Shown here: piece by piece, positions 1 through 13,706 of the stretch
How positions within the stretch are numbered: position 1 is the first letter of the stretch
Layout: every line of letters starts with the position of its first letter
Origin: Takakia lepidozioides
Taxonomy: Eukaryota > Streptophyta > Takakiopsida > Takakiales > Takakiaceae
DNA: 64,000 bases
Direction of reading: 5' to 3'
Assembly: GCA_030704615.1 (NCBI GenBank)
Contig: CM060732.1
Coordinates: 18,228,001 to 18,292,000, forward strand
The notes under the pieces: generated by a model
What the model was told of the DNA's origin: nothing
Database searches by the model: none
Seen by the model: the letters and a program-made list of their open reading frames with translations, nothing else
Position numbers and translations under genes: made by a program

Positions 1-104
1 AACACCGTGCTCCACAGAGGGTCCAGCCAGTAGAGTGGGAGGGGCCTGTTCAGATTCGCCATTCGCCAACTACCAGCGCTTGTCCCCCAGGCTTCGAGGC
101 CAAC

Positions 105-3100
105 ATGCACGTGAGCGATGCATCACCGGCGCTTCTTCGGCTCCGCCCTGCCGTGACTTTTAGTAGGACGGAACTCCTGGATTACAAGCACAATTTGAGT
201 AGGGTGGAGAGGATGGGAGAAATTATGGACAAGCATGAGTATTCTGATGTGAGATCACGAATGGTTGCCAAAAGACAAAGCACTCATGGTTGGGACTCGA
301 GCATTTTCCTGGATGAGAGAGAGGGGATGGGTATACGCCGAACTGGTAATCATCTCCAACCTACTTTTTCCCAATCGAAGCCCTCAATTCAGCATACAGG
401 AAACCACAACCGGGCCGCCGGATTAGAACGGGATGATACTAGTCGGTATATTCGTCGACCTTCCTCCACATCTGCAATGGAAAAGATCTTGTCACCTACA
501 AGATCGCAACCTAAGGATCCGTCACGGAAAAGAGGGCGGGAGGAACATGTAGAAAGTGGTAGCTTGGCTAGATTACAGAGAAACCGACGTTCGCCAGAAG
601 CCATTGCTGGCAGTGTACATTCGCAACCTCTCAAACGTGTAAGAGAGGGGCATGGAACCATTGGCAATCCTTCAGAGGCTCTCAGAGTGGTTCGAGAGAC
701 GGGCAAGGCAACGTTTGATGGATTTTGTAGAAAAGATGGAGAGCCTGAAGATGGTCAGCTTAGTTCGGCCTCTTCACTCCTTTCCAGAAGGTGGCTGTCT
801 GATGAAATCCCTGTGTACTCTGATGCGGGAAGAGCCAAGCAATCCAAACAGACTACTTCTCTGAGCCGACAGCTTGGTGGCAATAGGAACAATATTTCTG
901 AGGCTGAGAGAGGTGTAGCTTCCCCCCGGCTTAAGGATCGCCTCGTATTTCCCACAGGAACTTGTGAAGATGTAATGGCCCGGCCTAGTTCTTGCAGTTC
1001 CAGGCTTTCAGAGCCGAGTTCGGAGGCCTTGAAGCATCCTGTCAGGGAACATGCTTTTGCAACAAAGCGGGAGCCATCATCATATTCATTGGGTAAGCGC
1101 TGTGAAGTTGAGAGCAGGTTGGACCAGTTGTTAATACCAAGCAGTAGAGAGCATTCACTCATCCTGTCATCAAGGGACAAATCAGATACTCAGAAAAGGT
1201 TGGACCATTTGTTATCACCAAACAGTAGAGAGCATTCACTCTCATCAAGGGACAAATCAGATACTCAGAAAAGGTTATTATCACCAAGCAGTAGAGAGCA
1301 GTCACTCATCATCTCGTCAAGGCACAATTTCGATGCTCGGAAAAGGTTGGACCAATTGTTATCACCAAGCCGTAGAGGGCATGCGCCCATCATCTCATCA
1401 ACGGACAAATCAGATGCTCGGAAAAGATTGCGACCTTTGGAAGATTTGCACAGGCCGGTTGTGGGGTCTCGAAGTCCTAATGTACCACGACAAACCACGA
1501 ATGTAAAGAGCCAACCACAAGATGGCGATGTCCGCAGGGAGGGTAGTTTGATTAGTATACCTGCAAGGAGGACGACAGGGAGTAGCAGGTTAGGGGAGGA
1601 AGCTACCAGAGCTGGTTCCCCACAACGGCGGTCAGTGAACTCACTCAATGTCAAGGTGAAGAAAGAAGGCCAATCTGATGTAATGGCTATCTTGAAATCT
1701 CAGCTTTCAAGAGAAGAGATTGAGCTCGGGAAGGAAGTACAACACAGACGTGGTAAGCAACACTCCTATTGTGGTGAGGGGAAGTATAAGGAGTGCTTGA
1801 TTTTTTCTGATACTCAAAAGACTGCACCAAAGACATTGGTGGCTCAAGCAGATAGTAAGGTAGACAAAAAGTCATTGCAGGCTGCGCGATTACAGGAAGA
1901 TGCTCCAAAATTGCATCAGGAGAAGGTGTTGCGGTCTGAAAATGTTGCAAAGGTGCTGCCCTTGCAGAGTATTCCTCAAGAAGAATTGGAAGTTATACAT
2001 TTGACCAACAATGTTGATACAGAGGAGCATCAGAACCGTGACCATGTAAGTAAGGATGTAGTGGAAGCCCGACCAACGTCAGCTAAGCAACAGCGATATG
2101 AATGCCTCAATATTACAGAGTCAAAGATGGTGGGTGAGCACACTAAACCTAAGATACAATCTCCCGAGGCAACTGGTGGCAGTGATGTGATTTTATCTTG
2201 TGATGTTAGCCGATTGCTGCTGCAACTGGAAGGGCCTCCAGTAGCATTGGATAAAATGCACGACCCCCTCCCCCCACAGCTGGGCTTGTTCGACAGACCT
2301 GAGGATCTGCAAGCACAAACTGTTGAATGTGGTAGTGGAAACAATGGAAGACTCGGTCCCATATTGATCTATACTGGCCACAAGACTGACCACACGTTAG
2401 GTAGCACAAAATCAGGTTTGGAACCTTTGGAAGGTCCAGACAAGCCCTCTACTAGCCTTCCACAAATCCTCTTGCAAGAAGAGGCACCAGTTGATTGCAC
2501 TTCTAGGCTTACAACCTCAAAACCGCTCGGCTTTGAGACCATAGAACAGGAGGATGGAGATGTGCCAGACTCACTGTCAGCAGGAGCATGTGACAGTTGT
2601 GTAGGTTTAAGGTCATTAGGTTTGTCTCGTGAACCTCCTTTGCAAGAGCGGGAGAAAGAGGAGCCTGAACAGTGGCAAGGGGACAAATCTGAGTTGATTA
2701 TGGATAGTACAGTTCTTATCGATGAAAATTGTACTTTGGGTACTTCCATCAAGGCCTGCCTCAATGAAAGGGATGCTCAGTGGGGTTTGTTAGGAGGTTC
2801 AATGTCATCTTCAGATTGTTCAGAATCACCAACGGACCAGCAATCACAAATCTTAAGGCCTCCACCTCAGACTGAAGCTCTTCAGCTATGTTCTGAAAGT
2901 TTACCCAACCAAGAAATCTTTTCTGGTGCTTGGCTGCCATGTGGTGATCAGGAGGTGGAAGAAAAGGCTAGCTCATCAACTGGAAATATTTTAGCATCCC
3001 CTGAGGAATTATCAATGCGGGAGGTACGCCTATTTGGGACTAACCTCAATGCATCAATGGCCAGTGCATTTGAAGGAGAGATGCAAGCAAAGGAGCACTG

Positions 3101-6100
3101 GTGTCGTTACGAGGTTTTCAAACCACCAATGCAATCTGAGGTGGATTCTGGTGCATTCTTGATTGTGGATAAAATAGCAGAGGGTAGCCCCCCTGGCCAA
3201 ATGGATGTTCTGGAAGGCCTTCAAGCTGCCTCAGGATCAGAGCAGGTGTTGAATGGTAAACTTCTGCATTCAGTGAAGGAAGCGGTTGTGACACAGGAAC
3301 AAGAGGATCTGCAACAGGATTTTGCAGAGCTAGTTGTAAAAGTGGAGGAAGACAAATTCCAGTTGGTGGATAGAGACGAGATCAGGACACCTGAAAAAGT
3401 AAGGACCATACACGTGGAGACAGAGGAAATACTGGATTCTATGACAGTCGATTGTGGAAAGTCTGAGAGGAAACAGGAAGAACAAGTTGACAGAGTAGCT
3501 GCAAATGAGGGTGAGGGACAAGAAACTCATCAAGAATTTAAGGCAGTGGATGGAAGAGAGACCAGGAATGGCAAAACAGATGAGACCTCGCATATGGTGA
3601 TAGAGGACACTGTCGACAATTGTAGGAACCTTGAGAATAGAGAGAGAGAGCAGTATGAGCGAGCAGCTGCCAATGAGGGTGTGGTACTTGAAACTCTTCA
3701 AATCAAGGAAGGTGAGATTCTGCATGTTGGAAAAGAAGCAACTCAGCAATCTACATGGCCCCTTTTCAAGCAAGAAGAGCCACCTCCACCCTCTACAGGT
3801 CTCTCACAGCGGGCAGTAAGCACTCCACAATTGCAGCCACCTGCATCAGGAATCTCTTATCGGTCGGTTTCTCGGTCATCAGTTTCATGGCATAGACATC
3901 CCTCCAATGGTGTCCAAGTTACTAAACAAGCTGGGCAAATATCTGCTTTGAGGTCTGCGGCAGTTCCAGGTCCTGCTGCTTATGTGCGGAAAAGAAATAG
4001 CCTTGTGAGGTTCCCTGCACCTTCCACTTCAAGCCTACAGAAAGTTGCTGCTCCTTTGCAAGTAGCAGCTATGCCTGTCATCATCAAGGACTGTGCAATG
4101 AAGAATTTGGATCCCCCGAGAACAAGACAGTTAGTCTCACCAGGGCATTCTATTAAGGCAAATTGTCATACTCTTCTTAACACTGGTGGCAGGACATGGC
4201 AGCAAGGTGCACATGGTATAGGGCATTCTGCTTATGCCTCGACCTCGGCAAGGTCAACAACTCCCCTGCAAGAGGCCACGTCATTAGTCCAAGCTGGTGA
4301 TGTGGACTCAGCAAGCAGCACTCTGCCTCTGAAGTCAGCAAGCTCCAGATCAAGCCTTTCTACTTTGAACAATCTTGCTACAAAACAACATGATGTTGTC
4401 CTACAAACTCAGCTAGCCAATGATATTTCCACCTTTGCTTCTAGCTCATTGAATAAGTCCCCAGGTAGATCCAGTCCCATGGTTGTTGGGAATTCCGTGA
4501 CTGGAGCTAGGTTGTACATGCGGAGGAAGGCAAACCAACTTGTTGCCCATTTGTCTCGATCATCCATAGGTTTGACACTTCCGATAAGCAGTGATATTGG
4601 ACTTGGTCACCCACCATGGGAGTTGTATGTGAAAAGGAAGACAAATCAACTTGTGCGGAACATTGTGGGCACGAAAAATGGGGACAGGAATGGTTTGCAG
4701 ACTGGAGGTCTAAGGGGGCCTGCTCTAAATCTGGGGAATCAGGGCAGACAGGGAAGACGTGAATCTCAAATGACCTCTCCAGTGTGGAAGACTAAGCTTG
4801 GCAGAGGTTGCTCTCTTTCACACCCTGTTGGCATGTCTTGACCCTAATTGTGCCCTTTTTGAAACTGTGGCCAGCTCTTTAGCTTAATCTGCTGCAGATG
4901 AGTGCTCAATTTTGGTGGATATACTGTTGCAAGAACTGATTTGAGTCTTTTCAGCCTCTTATATATAGGGGTCAGGTATTGAATGCATTTGGGAGCTGTA
5001 TTACAAAAGTAGTCATCTTCGTTATCCCTCTCCGTTGGTTTGTGAGGCAGGACTTTTTATGCACTTAAGGCATGTGTTATTACACGTATATTTGAGGAAT
5101 GGATTGCGTGGTTGATTTGTACTGTGGTCAATAGAATGTAGGGGTTTATCTGGACACATTGGGCTCTTTACCTTTGCAGTTTTAAGCCAGAAGAAGTGCC
5201 CAGCTCTTGGCTCGGCCTGGGTGTGGACCTTGAGCAGCGAAACTCGTGCATCTACAACAGTAAGAGCAATCTGTCCAGCTAGGCGCCCTACTCCCTGGTT
5301 GCTCCCTTGGAAGAGGGTTGGATTTGGTACTGTGACACCACGCCAACGGAGGCGCAAGAATTTCCCAGAAGCAAAAAAAGGCTCATTGCTTTTCCACCTC
5401 AGGTATGGAAATCTACTCTCACGCCCTCCTGCACAAATTCTCATTAGCTATTATCCATTGGCTTAAAAAAGACCTGCATGATGTCCCATTCAATGGCCAC
5501 TAGAGAATTAAAGCTGGTACTGATTGAGTGTCCAAATTGGTGAGTTTGACATAAGCAGCATGTTTTGGGTAACCCAGTAAGTATTTTATAAGGTTTGTAG
5601 AGCTACAAGTCTGAAGGCTTCATTTTCTTTTGTTGTGAGTTCTCTCTTATGGATATCCATTCTCAAGGATAATTGCCCTTTGTGTTGGCAACCTGAAGAC
5701 AATATTCATTTTCTGATTCGTTGTCCGGGGTTCTCTCACCAGAGAGACGCTCTCTTCATATCTATCAAGGGAATTGTGCCTGTACCTCTGTTTACCAACT
5801 TTGAAAGTCTCGAGGCTGAGCCAAAAGCCCAGGCCCTTTTGGGGCCTAGTTATTGGGCAAACCACACACAGCAGGTTGATGCTTGTGTAAAGGGATTTCT
5901 AGAGGATATCTGGAAAACCCGGATCAATGGTTTATTCCAAGGTAAGTCTTCCTACCGGCGTCAGCCCCTGACAAAGGTAGGTTCTGTGTCCCGCTCAAAA
6001 CCGGGCGTGGGGTCAATGGTCACAAGGCTGTGGCAAACAACGTCTTATGAGTACATTCTTATGGATATCCAACCTGGATATACGCTTCAAAAATAAAGAT

Positions 6101-9100
6101 TGTTGTTTGGGTCGAATCTTTAGTTTCTCCTCAGATCTCCAGTAGATTCTTTTGCTCAGTTGATACATATGCTGCCTTCATTGTGGTGTTGTCTGATATC
6201 GTAAGACAGGTAGACTTGGTGAATCGATTCGCGTGTTTTTACAGATGGCAATAAGCCTTGATTCACCTTCTCTGTTTGCCTACAGCAAGAAGCTGCAGAA
6301 GTTTCGATCAGCACAGCCTGTATACACTCGCTCAGCTGATGGTTTCTCCCTACGCCGGTCTGGTGTGGTAAGTCGTCGAGGCGCAAACCTTAAGTGGACT
6401 AAGTCCCTCGAGAAGCAGTCCAAGCTAGCTAGTGAGGTCAGTTGCGCTCTCGATCTTCCTTCTCTGTGCCCCGGCCAGCTCGAACTCTCTTGAAGCTTCA
6501 ACATACTCCTGATTGCTGAGGACTCAGCTATATTTTACTAGATGCTTTTCTTTCCGGTCAGCCATCTACAGTGGTGTATGACATAAGCTTCGGTTTCTCA
6601 CTCTGTTCAAATTATGAGGTAGAATGTTATGTGCAGAGAAACTGACAAGTACATTTCTTTGTATCAAAATCTGAATATATTGTAGGCGGCAACCAAGGCA
6701 GTGGCTGAAGCTGAGAAGAAGAAAAGGGAGAAGAAGGAGGCTGTGGTTGAAGCAGCCACTGCCGCTGCTAAAGGGAAGGGTGACCGAAGAGCTGCTCGCA
6801 AGGCAGCTCGAGCTGGTAAGCTCCTTCCACGTAAGTTTGAACTCGTGTGTTTATCTTTTGTACCATGTCTATTTTGTCCTCCCTTCTTCTCCGTTTTTCC
6901 TTCGTTCTTGTCTCTGTTTTTCTTTTCTTTGCTGTATTTCTGGTTTTCTTTATGAAAATCTCCTTACTGTAGATCAGATTTTCTCTGTACTACTTGTTTT
7001 TTGGATACCTTTAATTGTTACTATGGAGATATCTCGATACTTGTAAGGATATATTTGTACCATAGTCCCTGCACCTCTGTTCACCAACTTCCAAAATCTC
7101 GAGTCTGAGCCTAAGCCCTGGCCCTGTTGGGGTCTAATTGCTGGTCAGCTTACACTGCAGATTGATGCTTGTTTGAAGGACTTTTCAGAGGAAATCTGGA
7201 AAGCCTGAACCAATTGTTTATACCAAGCTAAGTCCCACTACTGGAGTGAGCCCTCACAAAGGTACATACACACAGAGGTTCAGTCAACCCCACACTGAAT
7301 TATGATTTGTAAACATTGTCTGTTGGAGAAGAAGTCTCCTCAGGTTCCCTTCTAATTTGTCCATGCAGGAGAACGAATTGTGTGGGTTGGTTTGGTGCCT
7401 TACAAGATGGACCCCTCACAACACACTTTGCAACGGCTCCCTGGTATTGATATATCTTCACTCTAGCAGTCAGTAGCGTGAAGTTAGCCTCACCACTATA
7501 CTTGAGCAGCTCTTGCACCATTTTGCAGTGGACTTTAGGTTTTCTTTCCCTTTATATGTGTTGCAAAGATCAGCTGCCTTATCATAGCAGGATCCGCTAA
7601 GAGATCCCCTCAGAGAAAGTCTTCTATGATAGTAATCCAGAGTTGCAAGAATCTCAGAATACGGGGTTCCAGATGTGCAGCAGTCTGCTGGATATTCCAG
7701 TGTCTCTGCTTCGACTGGGGTGGTTGATGCTGCGGGATTCTTGACGCCAAGGACTTCTCAGATCGGCGGGGCTGTGTGAGTGTCAGTCCTCTATTGCAGA
7801 TGCTTTGGGACCATGCAGCTTGAAGGTGTATCTTAGTTTGCCAGGCTTGAATAACTGGATGAACCATCTGTGCTATGTTAGTAGTGACTGAGGGAGGCCC
7901 ATGACTAATTGTATGTTGTAGACTTGTGCTTCTGTTCTCCCTCCCATTTAGAAAGCTATGTTTTTCTCCTCTCCTAGTGAGCCCTGGTTGATGTGATAAA
8001 GTTTCTTCCTGTCCTAGTCTTTACGGCTACTCCTTATATCTGTATGTCTTCTTGCTGCTCTTTCAAGCATTGGGTGTGGGTTGTCTAGCAAAGCTGATGG
8101 TAAGCAAACAGAGTTTAACTCTCACTCTCGATTGCAGTTACGTAAGGGTGGGAAATGGCAACCAGCTTGTGAGGGATCCAAAGGCAGCTACCCGGGCTTT
8201 GGCCAGTGAGAAGGTGCGCTGGAGTCTACATAATGCACGCTTCCGCCGTGCAAAGAAGCAATCTTTCTGCCAGTTCTATACACGCTTTGGAAAATGCAAT
8301 AAGGGAGATGGCAAGTGCCCCTATGTGCATGATCCAGAGAAGGTGGCGGTGTGCACCATGTTTTTGAAGGGCTCTTGCTGTAATACTAATTGCCTATTGA
8401 CTCACAAGGTAAGGTTGCCCCTCCAGGAAGAGTCTTCCATGTGAAATAAATGGTGCAAATGTGGATGGACACAAGTGCAGTTTGGCCTTTGCTTCTAGGT
8501 AGTATCACCAATCACATGCAAGAGGCATGGCAATGTCAACAATTGTTCTTCTGGTAGCGTTTACTCGCCAAGTCCAAACCTTGGGGAATTACTGATGGAC
8601 TCTGGATTTTTCCAAAGAATCACCGTCCCATAGTTTTCACTCTATTTTTTGTGTGTTGAACATTGTACCCTATGAGTACGAAACAGAAATGGTACATCTT
8701 CACTTTATTATTGGTTCTCTATCTACTTTTCTAGCACTTTTTATTTGCATTGTTGGTTTACAGACTTTGCTTCATATTGTTCATGGCAGGTGATTCCAGA
8801 GCGAATGCCAGAGTGCTCATATTTTCTTGAAGGTTAGTGGTCTTCTTTGCTGTCTTTCACTAGGCCATAAGCTGGTTCTTCTTTTGTTTACATATTATTG
8901 TGCCTGTGGGGGCCTAAGGTGGTGGTCACGTGTCTTTGGACAGGCATGTGTACAAATGAGAGTTGTCCATACCGGCATGTTAATGTGAACCCAAAAGCAC
9001 CAATCTGCGAGGGTTTTCTTCGGGGCTACTGTGCAGACGGTGACAAGGTATGCACAGGGTTTGTCTATTGTGAAAGGAGAGAAGTGGTATGCAAAGTCAA

Positions 9101-10047
9101 TGAATCGCTTTTTAAGGTTGTCAAAGCCATAGTAAACCAACTCCATTGCAGTCACTTCGCAACACGGGAAGATGAAGGGCATCACTGATATTTGGGTGGA
9201 ACATTGCTTCTGAGCACTGGCCACTAATTAATCTAGAGCCTGTGACTGATGTGCAGTCTTACCTTCGTCCAAACGAGAACTTGCAGAGCCTGTTCCTTGC
9301 CCAAACATGATCTGGAAGCTCACCTTATCATCTCTCTTAAGGCACAGAGCCGTCTTACAAGTGGTCGCGGGTTCAAAACCACATAGGTGTATGTGGGATG
9401 TCACCCATTATTCGCAAATCATTTATTTACATCTAGTTCATACACTATGCTTGCCGAGAAATCTCGTCCCAGCATGGATTTCCGAAAGGCTCTGGCAGGA
9501 AGTTTTCAAAGATGCTTCACAACTGCTACTTCAACAAATGTTTTGCTATGAAAGGTTTACAATTTTGAGTCTTGTGTGTCTCATCTTGGGCATCTCTTTG
9601 TGCCAGTGCAACAAGAAGCACACGTATGTGTGCCCGGCCTACGCAGAGACAGGACAGTGCTCTGAGGGAGTCGCATGCAAGCTTCATCACCCCAAGAAAA
9701 AAGAGTCGTCTGCCCCGCCTCTGAACAGCCGGAAAATCAGCACCAAGCGCAAACGCCGCTACTTTGCTTCAGATCTACCTCTGAGGCCAAGGCCCAGGAA
9801 TGGGGGGACCCCCGTACAACAACTTGGCCTTGGAGAAGGGGAGTTGCTCAAACAAAATGATGAAACAGCAGAGTTCATCAGTCTCCCTGAGGTCGGATTA
9901 GATAATGATGAAGGTCTGGAGCCAGAGAGCTTGCAGAAAAAGAAAAAACCCGGGTTTTCTTTGTTGTTCAGGCAGGGAGGAGCCAATGAGGAGTTAGAAG
10001 CCTTGATCAAGCCTGCATTTTTGTTGCGAAGACACCAAGAGTCTTGA
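105..10047 (+). CDS. CCCH zinc-finger protein, AtC3H7/ZC3H3-like (multi-exon; 5' end uncertain)
   Basis: Predicted nuclear RNA-binding protein with five tandem CCCH fingers; animal ZC3H3 acts in mRNA polyadenylation and export. Exons inferred from splice signals: 105-4806, 5180-5402, about 6256-6436, 6686-6815 (or 6830), 8138-8408, 8790-8832, 8944-9047 and 9607-10047. The first exon holds an over 1500-residue, Ser/Arg/Glu-rich, low-complexity region ending in family repeats of the type YVRKRNSLV, LYMRRKANQLV and LYVKRKTNQLV. Exon 2 gives an LLPWKR motif, exon 3 a VYTR..GFSLRR..KWTKSLE block, exon 4 a Lys/Ala-rich helix. Exon 5 has YVRVGNGNQLVRDP and the fingers CNKGDGKCPYVH and CNTNCLLTH; later exons give CTNESCPYRH, the CADGDK-CNKKH finger and CSEGVACKLHH. 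Phases agree at every junction except exon 4 to 5, so a small exon is probably missed there. Upstream coding sequence may lie outside the window. Family assignment is firm; the exact start is not. Confidence 0.85.
1116..1430 (+). repeat. Coding tandem repeat, about 81 bp (27 aa) x 4
   Basis: Inside the first exon of the CCCH gene, four imperfect in-frame units begin with RLD(Q/H)LL and continue with SREHSL..SSRDKSD.(K/R)K (residues about 338-442). Unit 3 lacks the LD pair, and units 2 and 3 differ in length only by whole codons, so the frame is kept. The block is Ser/Arg-rich and probably disordered. Confidence 0.85.
5640..5990 (+). mobile_element. LINE (non-LTR retrotransposon) 3'-end fragment, copy 1
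   Basis: Lies in intron 2 of the CCCH gene, sense orientation. The reading frame from about 5635 carries CPLCWQ..DNIHFLIRC, the Cys2-His-Cys knuckle typical of the C-terminal end of plant LINE polyproteins, then a degenerate tail ending near IWKTRINGLF. No reverse transcriptase is left. A second copy of the same tail lies at 7055-7270 in a later intron. Confidence 0.6.
7055..7270 (+). mobile_element. LINE 3'-end fragment, copy 2
   Basis: About 210 bp that aligns by eye with 5765-5985: both contain CTGTTYACCAACTT, then TCTCGAG, GAGCC, TTGATGCTTGT and a TCTGGAAA segment. It sits in the intron between exons 4 and 5 of the CCCH gene. It has more stops than copy 1 and lacks the zinc-knuckle part. 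Confidence 0.55.
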
Positions 10048-12022
10048 GGCCTATCTGCCATTGGAGGATCTTGTCAGTCATTGCCCAGTGCTGGAGTCCG
10101 AGCTGGGGATCCAGAGCCAGGTGTTGAGGATGACACCTGTCCACAAGAAGGGTTCCTTCCTTTTTGGGAGATGAGCACAAGTCTGGGGCTGGGCAAGGTT
10201 GCAAGTGGTGGTTGCTGATTGTTCAGGACCCCCCAGATCCATGATTTGCTTTGTTCTGTGCGATTTTGTAGTATCCTGGATTGACAATGAGCTTTGACAA
10301 TTGATGATCCTTCATCTGGAGTATCTGATTTCAGAGTGGTTTAGTGTCACGGACGCAGCAAGCTAGTTCATATTTGCCCTTGGGTGCTGTTGCCATTAAG
10401 AAGAAGCAAGGCTCTCAGATTACCAAGTAGTGTGGAGTTGGGGTTACAGTTAGTGTTCATAACCACCCAGCTGCTGGTTACATCACCATTGCCTCATGTA
10501 CATGTACTGTACAAAGTTTTATAGAAGTTTACAGCATTGATCTTCATCTGGCTCTATTCCCTTGTTTTGGACTGAATGTATCCTCCGTGGTGTGTTTTTG
10601 TGTGGGCACCTGGGACATTATTGCATTTGAGAGTTCCAGTGTCGAACCTACATTGCATAACATAGTCACACAGTGTGCAAAGGCCTTAGACTGCAGCAAA
10701 CAATGCTCGGGCTTGGGCTGATTCCACCACAAAAGACCTTGGCATAAGTGTTCCAACCTTGAATATGACAGAACATGCTGGTGGACCATGGGGATCACAG
10801 TATTGTTGTGCAGGCCAATAGAACATATTGCTATGGAAGCTGTCTCAAAGTTTGGAGATACTACCCAGGAGAGAAAGGTGAAAAACTAGTCTAAGCAATC
10901 AGATTGTTTGCCTTCAGTTCTGGATATTTACATTGGTGGAACTTAATGGTATGTATGACAACCTTCGATACTGTGGCAGACTGTTGTATGCAGACAGAAG
11001 CTATCTGCAACTACTCACCAACATATTCGCACTTCTCATGTATACTGGAGGTCACCCAATGATGCACCATGTTGGAAAGTGGAAATGATGTTGCATCTAT
11101 TGTTGTATGTCCTACACTCACATTTTTGTGAATGCCTTGGAAGCAAGAGGTTTATAATGGGATGTTGGCTAAAAAAGATATTTAAACAAAAGAGAAAAGA
11201 GAAACTTGACCACAATTATATTTATTGACATCTATGATCTCAAGTTAAATGTAAACCCCTAATGGACGACGCAAATCATCCACGATGTACAATCGTCGGA
11301 TGACCTTGGAATCTGAGTGAAAATTGTGTGCCGTGAAGTCATGCACATGCCTATCTTTATGGCACCCTAAAACAATAAAACCACTGCCGTGAGTAATATT
11401 TTTAGTGCGCCGGGGTACCCAAAATGATGTGGTTCAGGGCCCTCCAGCAGCATTGACCTAGCCACATGGCAGGCCAAACGGGCGACGGTGCAAAAAATGC
11501 CGGCGATGGGTGCCAACACGGGGCTGCATGTCTGCCCGCGCGGAGAGACGCTGAAGGGTGCCGGTAGGTGGCGGGAGTGACGGGGTGTCGTCCCACGCAC
11601 TGTGTCGAGCCTCCTTGCACCTTGCTTAGCGTAGATTCTCGCATGTCTTTGTGTTTTTGTTGTGCTTGTTTTTTCCAGGGTTGCATACAAGGGATTTGCA
11701 GAGAGGGGCCTTCTATGTGCGCTCATTATTAGCTCATCGCGAGCTGCACACCCACCCATTTTTCATGCTGTGTACGGCGGGAGCTGTTCCGTTTTGCTCA
11801 TTTCTGCTTCTGACATTACAGCTCTTGCTTTATGGTGCGTTGACGATGGTGTTAGGGTTCTGAATGGAGGCTGTTTAGATTGTAGTGCCCTGCCGTCACA
11901 GATGCTAATGCGCGCTGCTTTTCTGTATGTTCATGCGTGCTACATTTCTATATGTTCATGCGCATTATTTTGTAGATAGGTCTGCATTCATTGGGGTGAG
12001 CTGTGTAGGTGGTAGGGAATGT
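10048..12022. other. Intergenic, no supported gene
   Basis: The first few hundred bases are presumably the 3' UTR of the CCCH gene. The rest has only short overlapping frames on both strands with no recognisable domain. The part from about 11650 may be the 5' flank of the PiggyBac-like relic that follows. Confidence 0.5.
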
Positions 12023-12540
12023 ATGGCACCTAAACTGAAGACCGTTGCTGCAGCTGAGCCACCACCACCTGCACTCGAGCATGCAGCTGCAGCGGAGATC
12101 ATAAGGGATTGGGCGATTCGTGAACAACATTGCACTCTTGAGTGGTGCAAGGTAATATTAGATTATCTCTATCCTGAGTTCCTGTGTGCCAATCGGTTGC
12201 CTCGCCACCCTTGCCCTCACAATTTTCGATTTCTGTTTAGACGTCAAGTCGCTCTTGTTCTTGGTTGGAGAGAGAGAAGAGATGAAGGAGACAAAGAGGG
12301 CTTTAGTGGCACTGCCAATTTAGTTTTGAGAGAACATGTCTGGCCCAATGCCGACAGGCAGGCGTCTGAAATAGGTTTGCGACCATACTTAGATGTTTAC
12401 ATCTTGTGGAGAATGCCACTTCGGTCTCTGATTGTAGCAATGCCAATTTTGACAAGATTGGAAAGCTTAGGTGGGCTTGTGATGTAGTTGGTAACACTAA
12501 GTCCTTCTGGAATCTTCATAAGATGCTGTCAGACCCTACC
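12023..12540 (+). pseudogene. PiggyBac-like transposase relic, internally deleted (copy A)
   Basis: The frame starts with an Ala/Pro-rich N-terminus. It then has the stretch QVALVLGWRERR, which is also found in copy B at 40775-40815. Next come a segment matching copy B just downstream (VWPNADRQASE) and a block matching copy B near 41705-41860 (LRCLHLVNN..VSD, then a LHKML end). The 0.75 kb between these blocks in copy B, which encodes the start of the transposase domain, is missing here. No catalytic Asp remains. An intron at about 12152-12240 (GTAATATT to TTTAG) is possible because copy B also has TAG just before the shared block. Confidence 0.6.
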
Positions 12541-13662
<1,122 letters not shown>

Positions 13663-13675
13663 CACTACAGGAAAA

Positions 13676-13706
<31 letters not shown>
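13676..13706 (+). repeat. Homopolymer G tract, 31 bp
   Basis: Thirty-one consecutive G immediately inside the CACTA-like TIR, followed by CGGGTGGGG. It could form G-quadruplexes, or its length could be an assembly artefact. Confidence 0.9.

Noticed and set aside
9358-9380. tRNA-like B box (GCGGGTTCAAAACC) in the CCCH gene intron
   Set aside because: No A box upstream and no acceptor stem; at most a SINE trace that could not be delimited.
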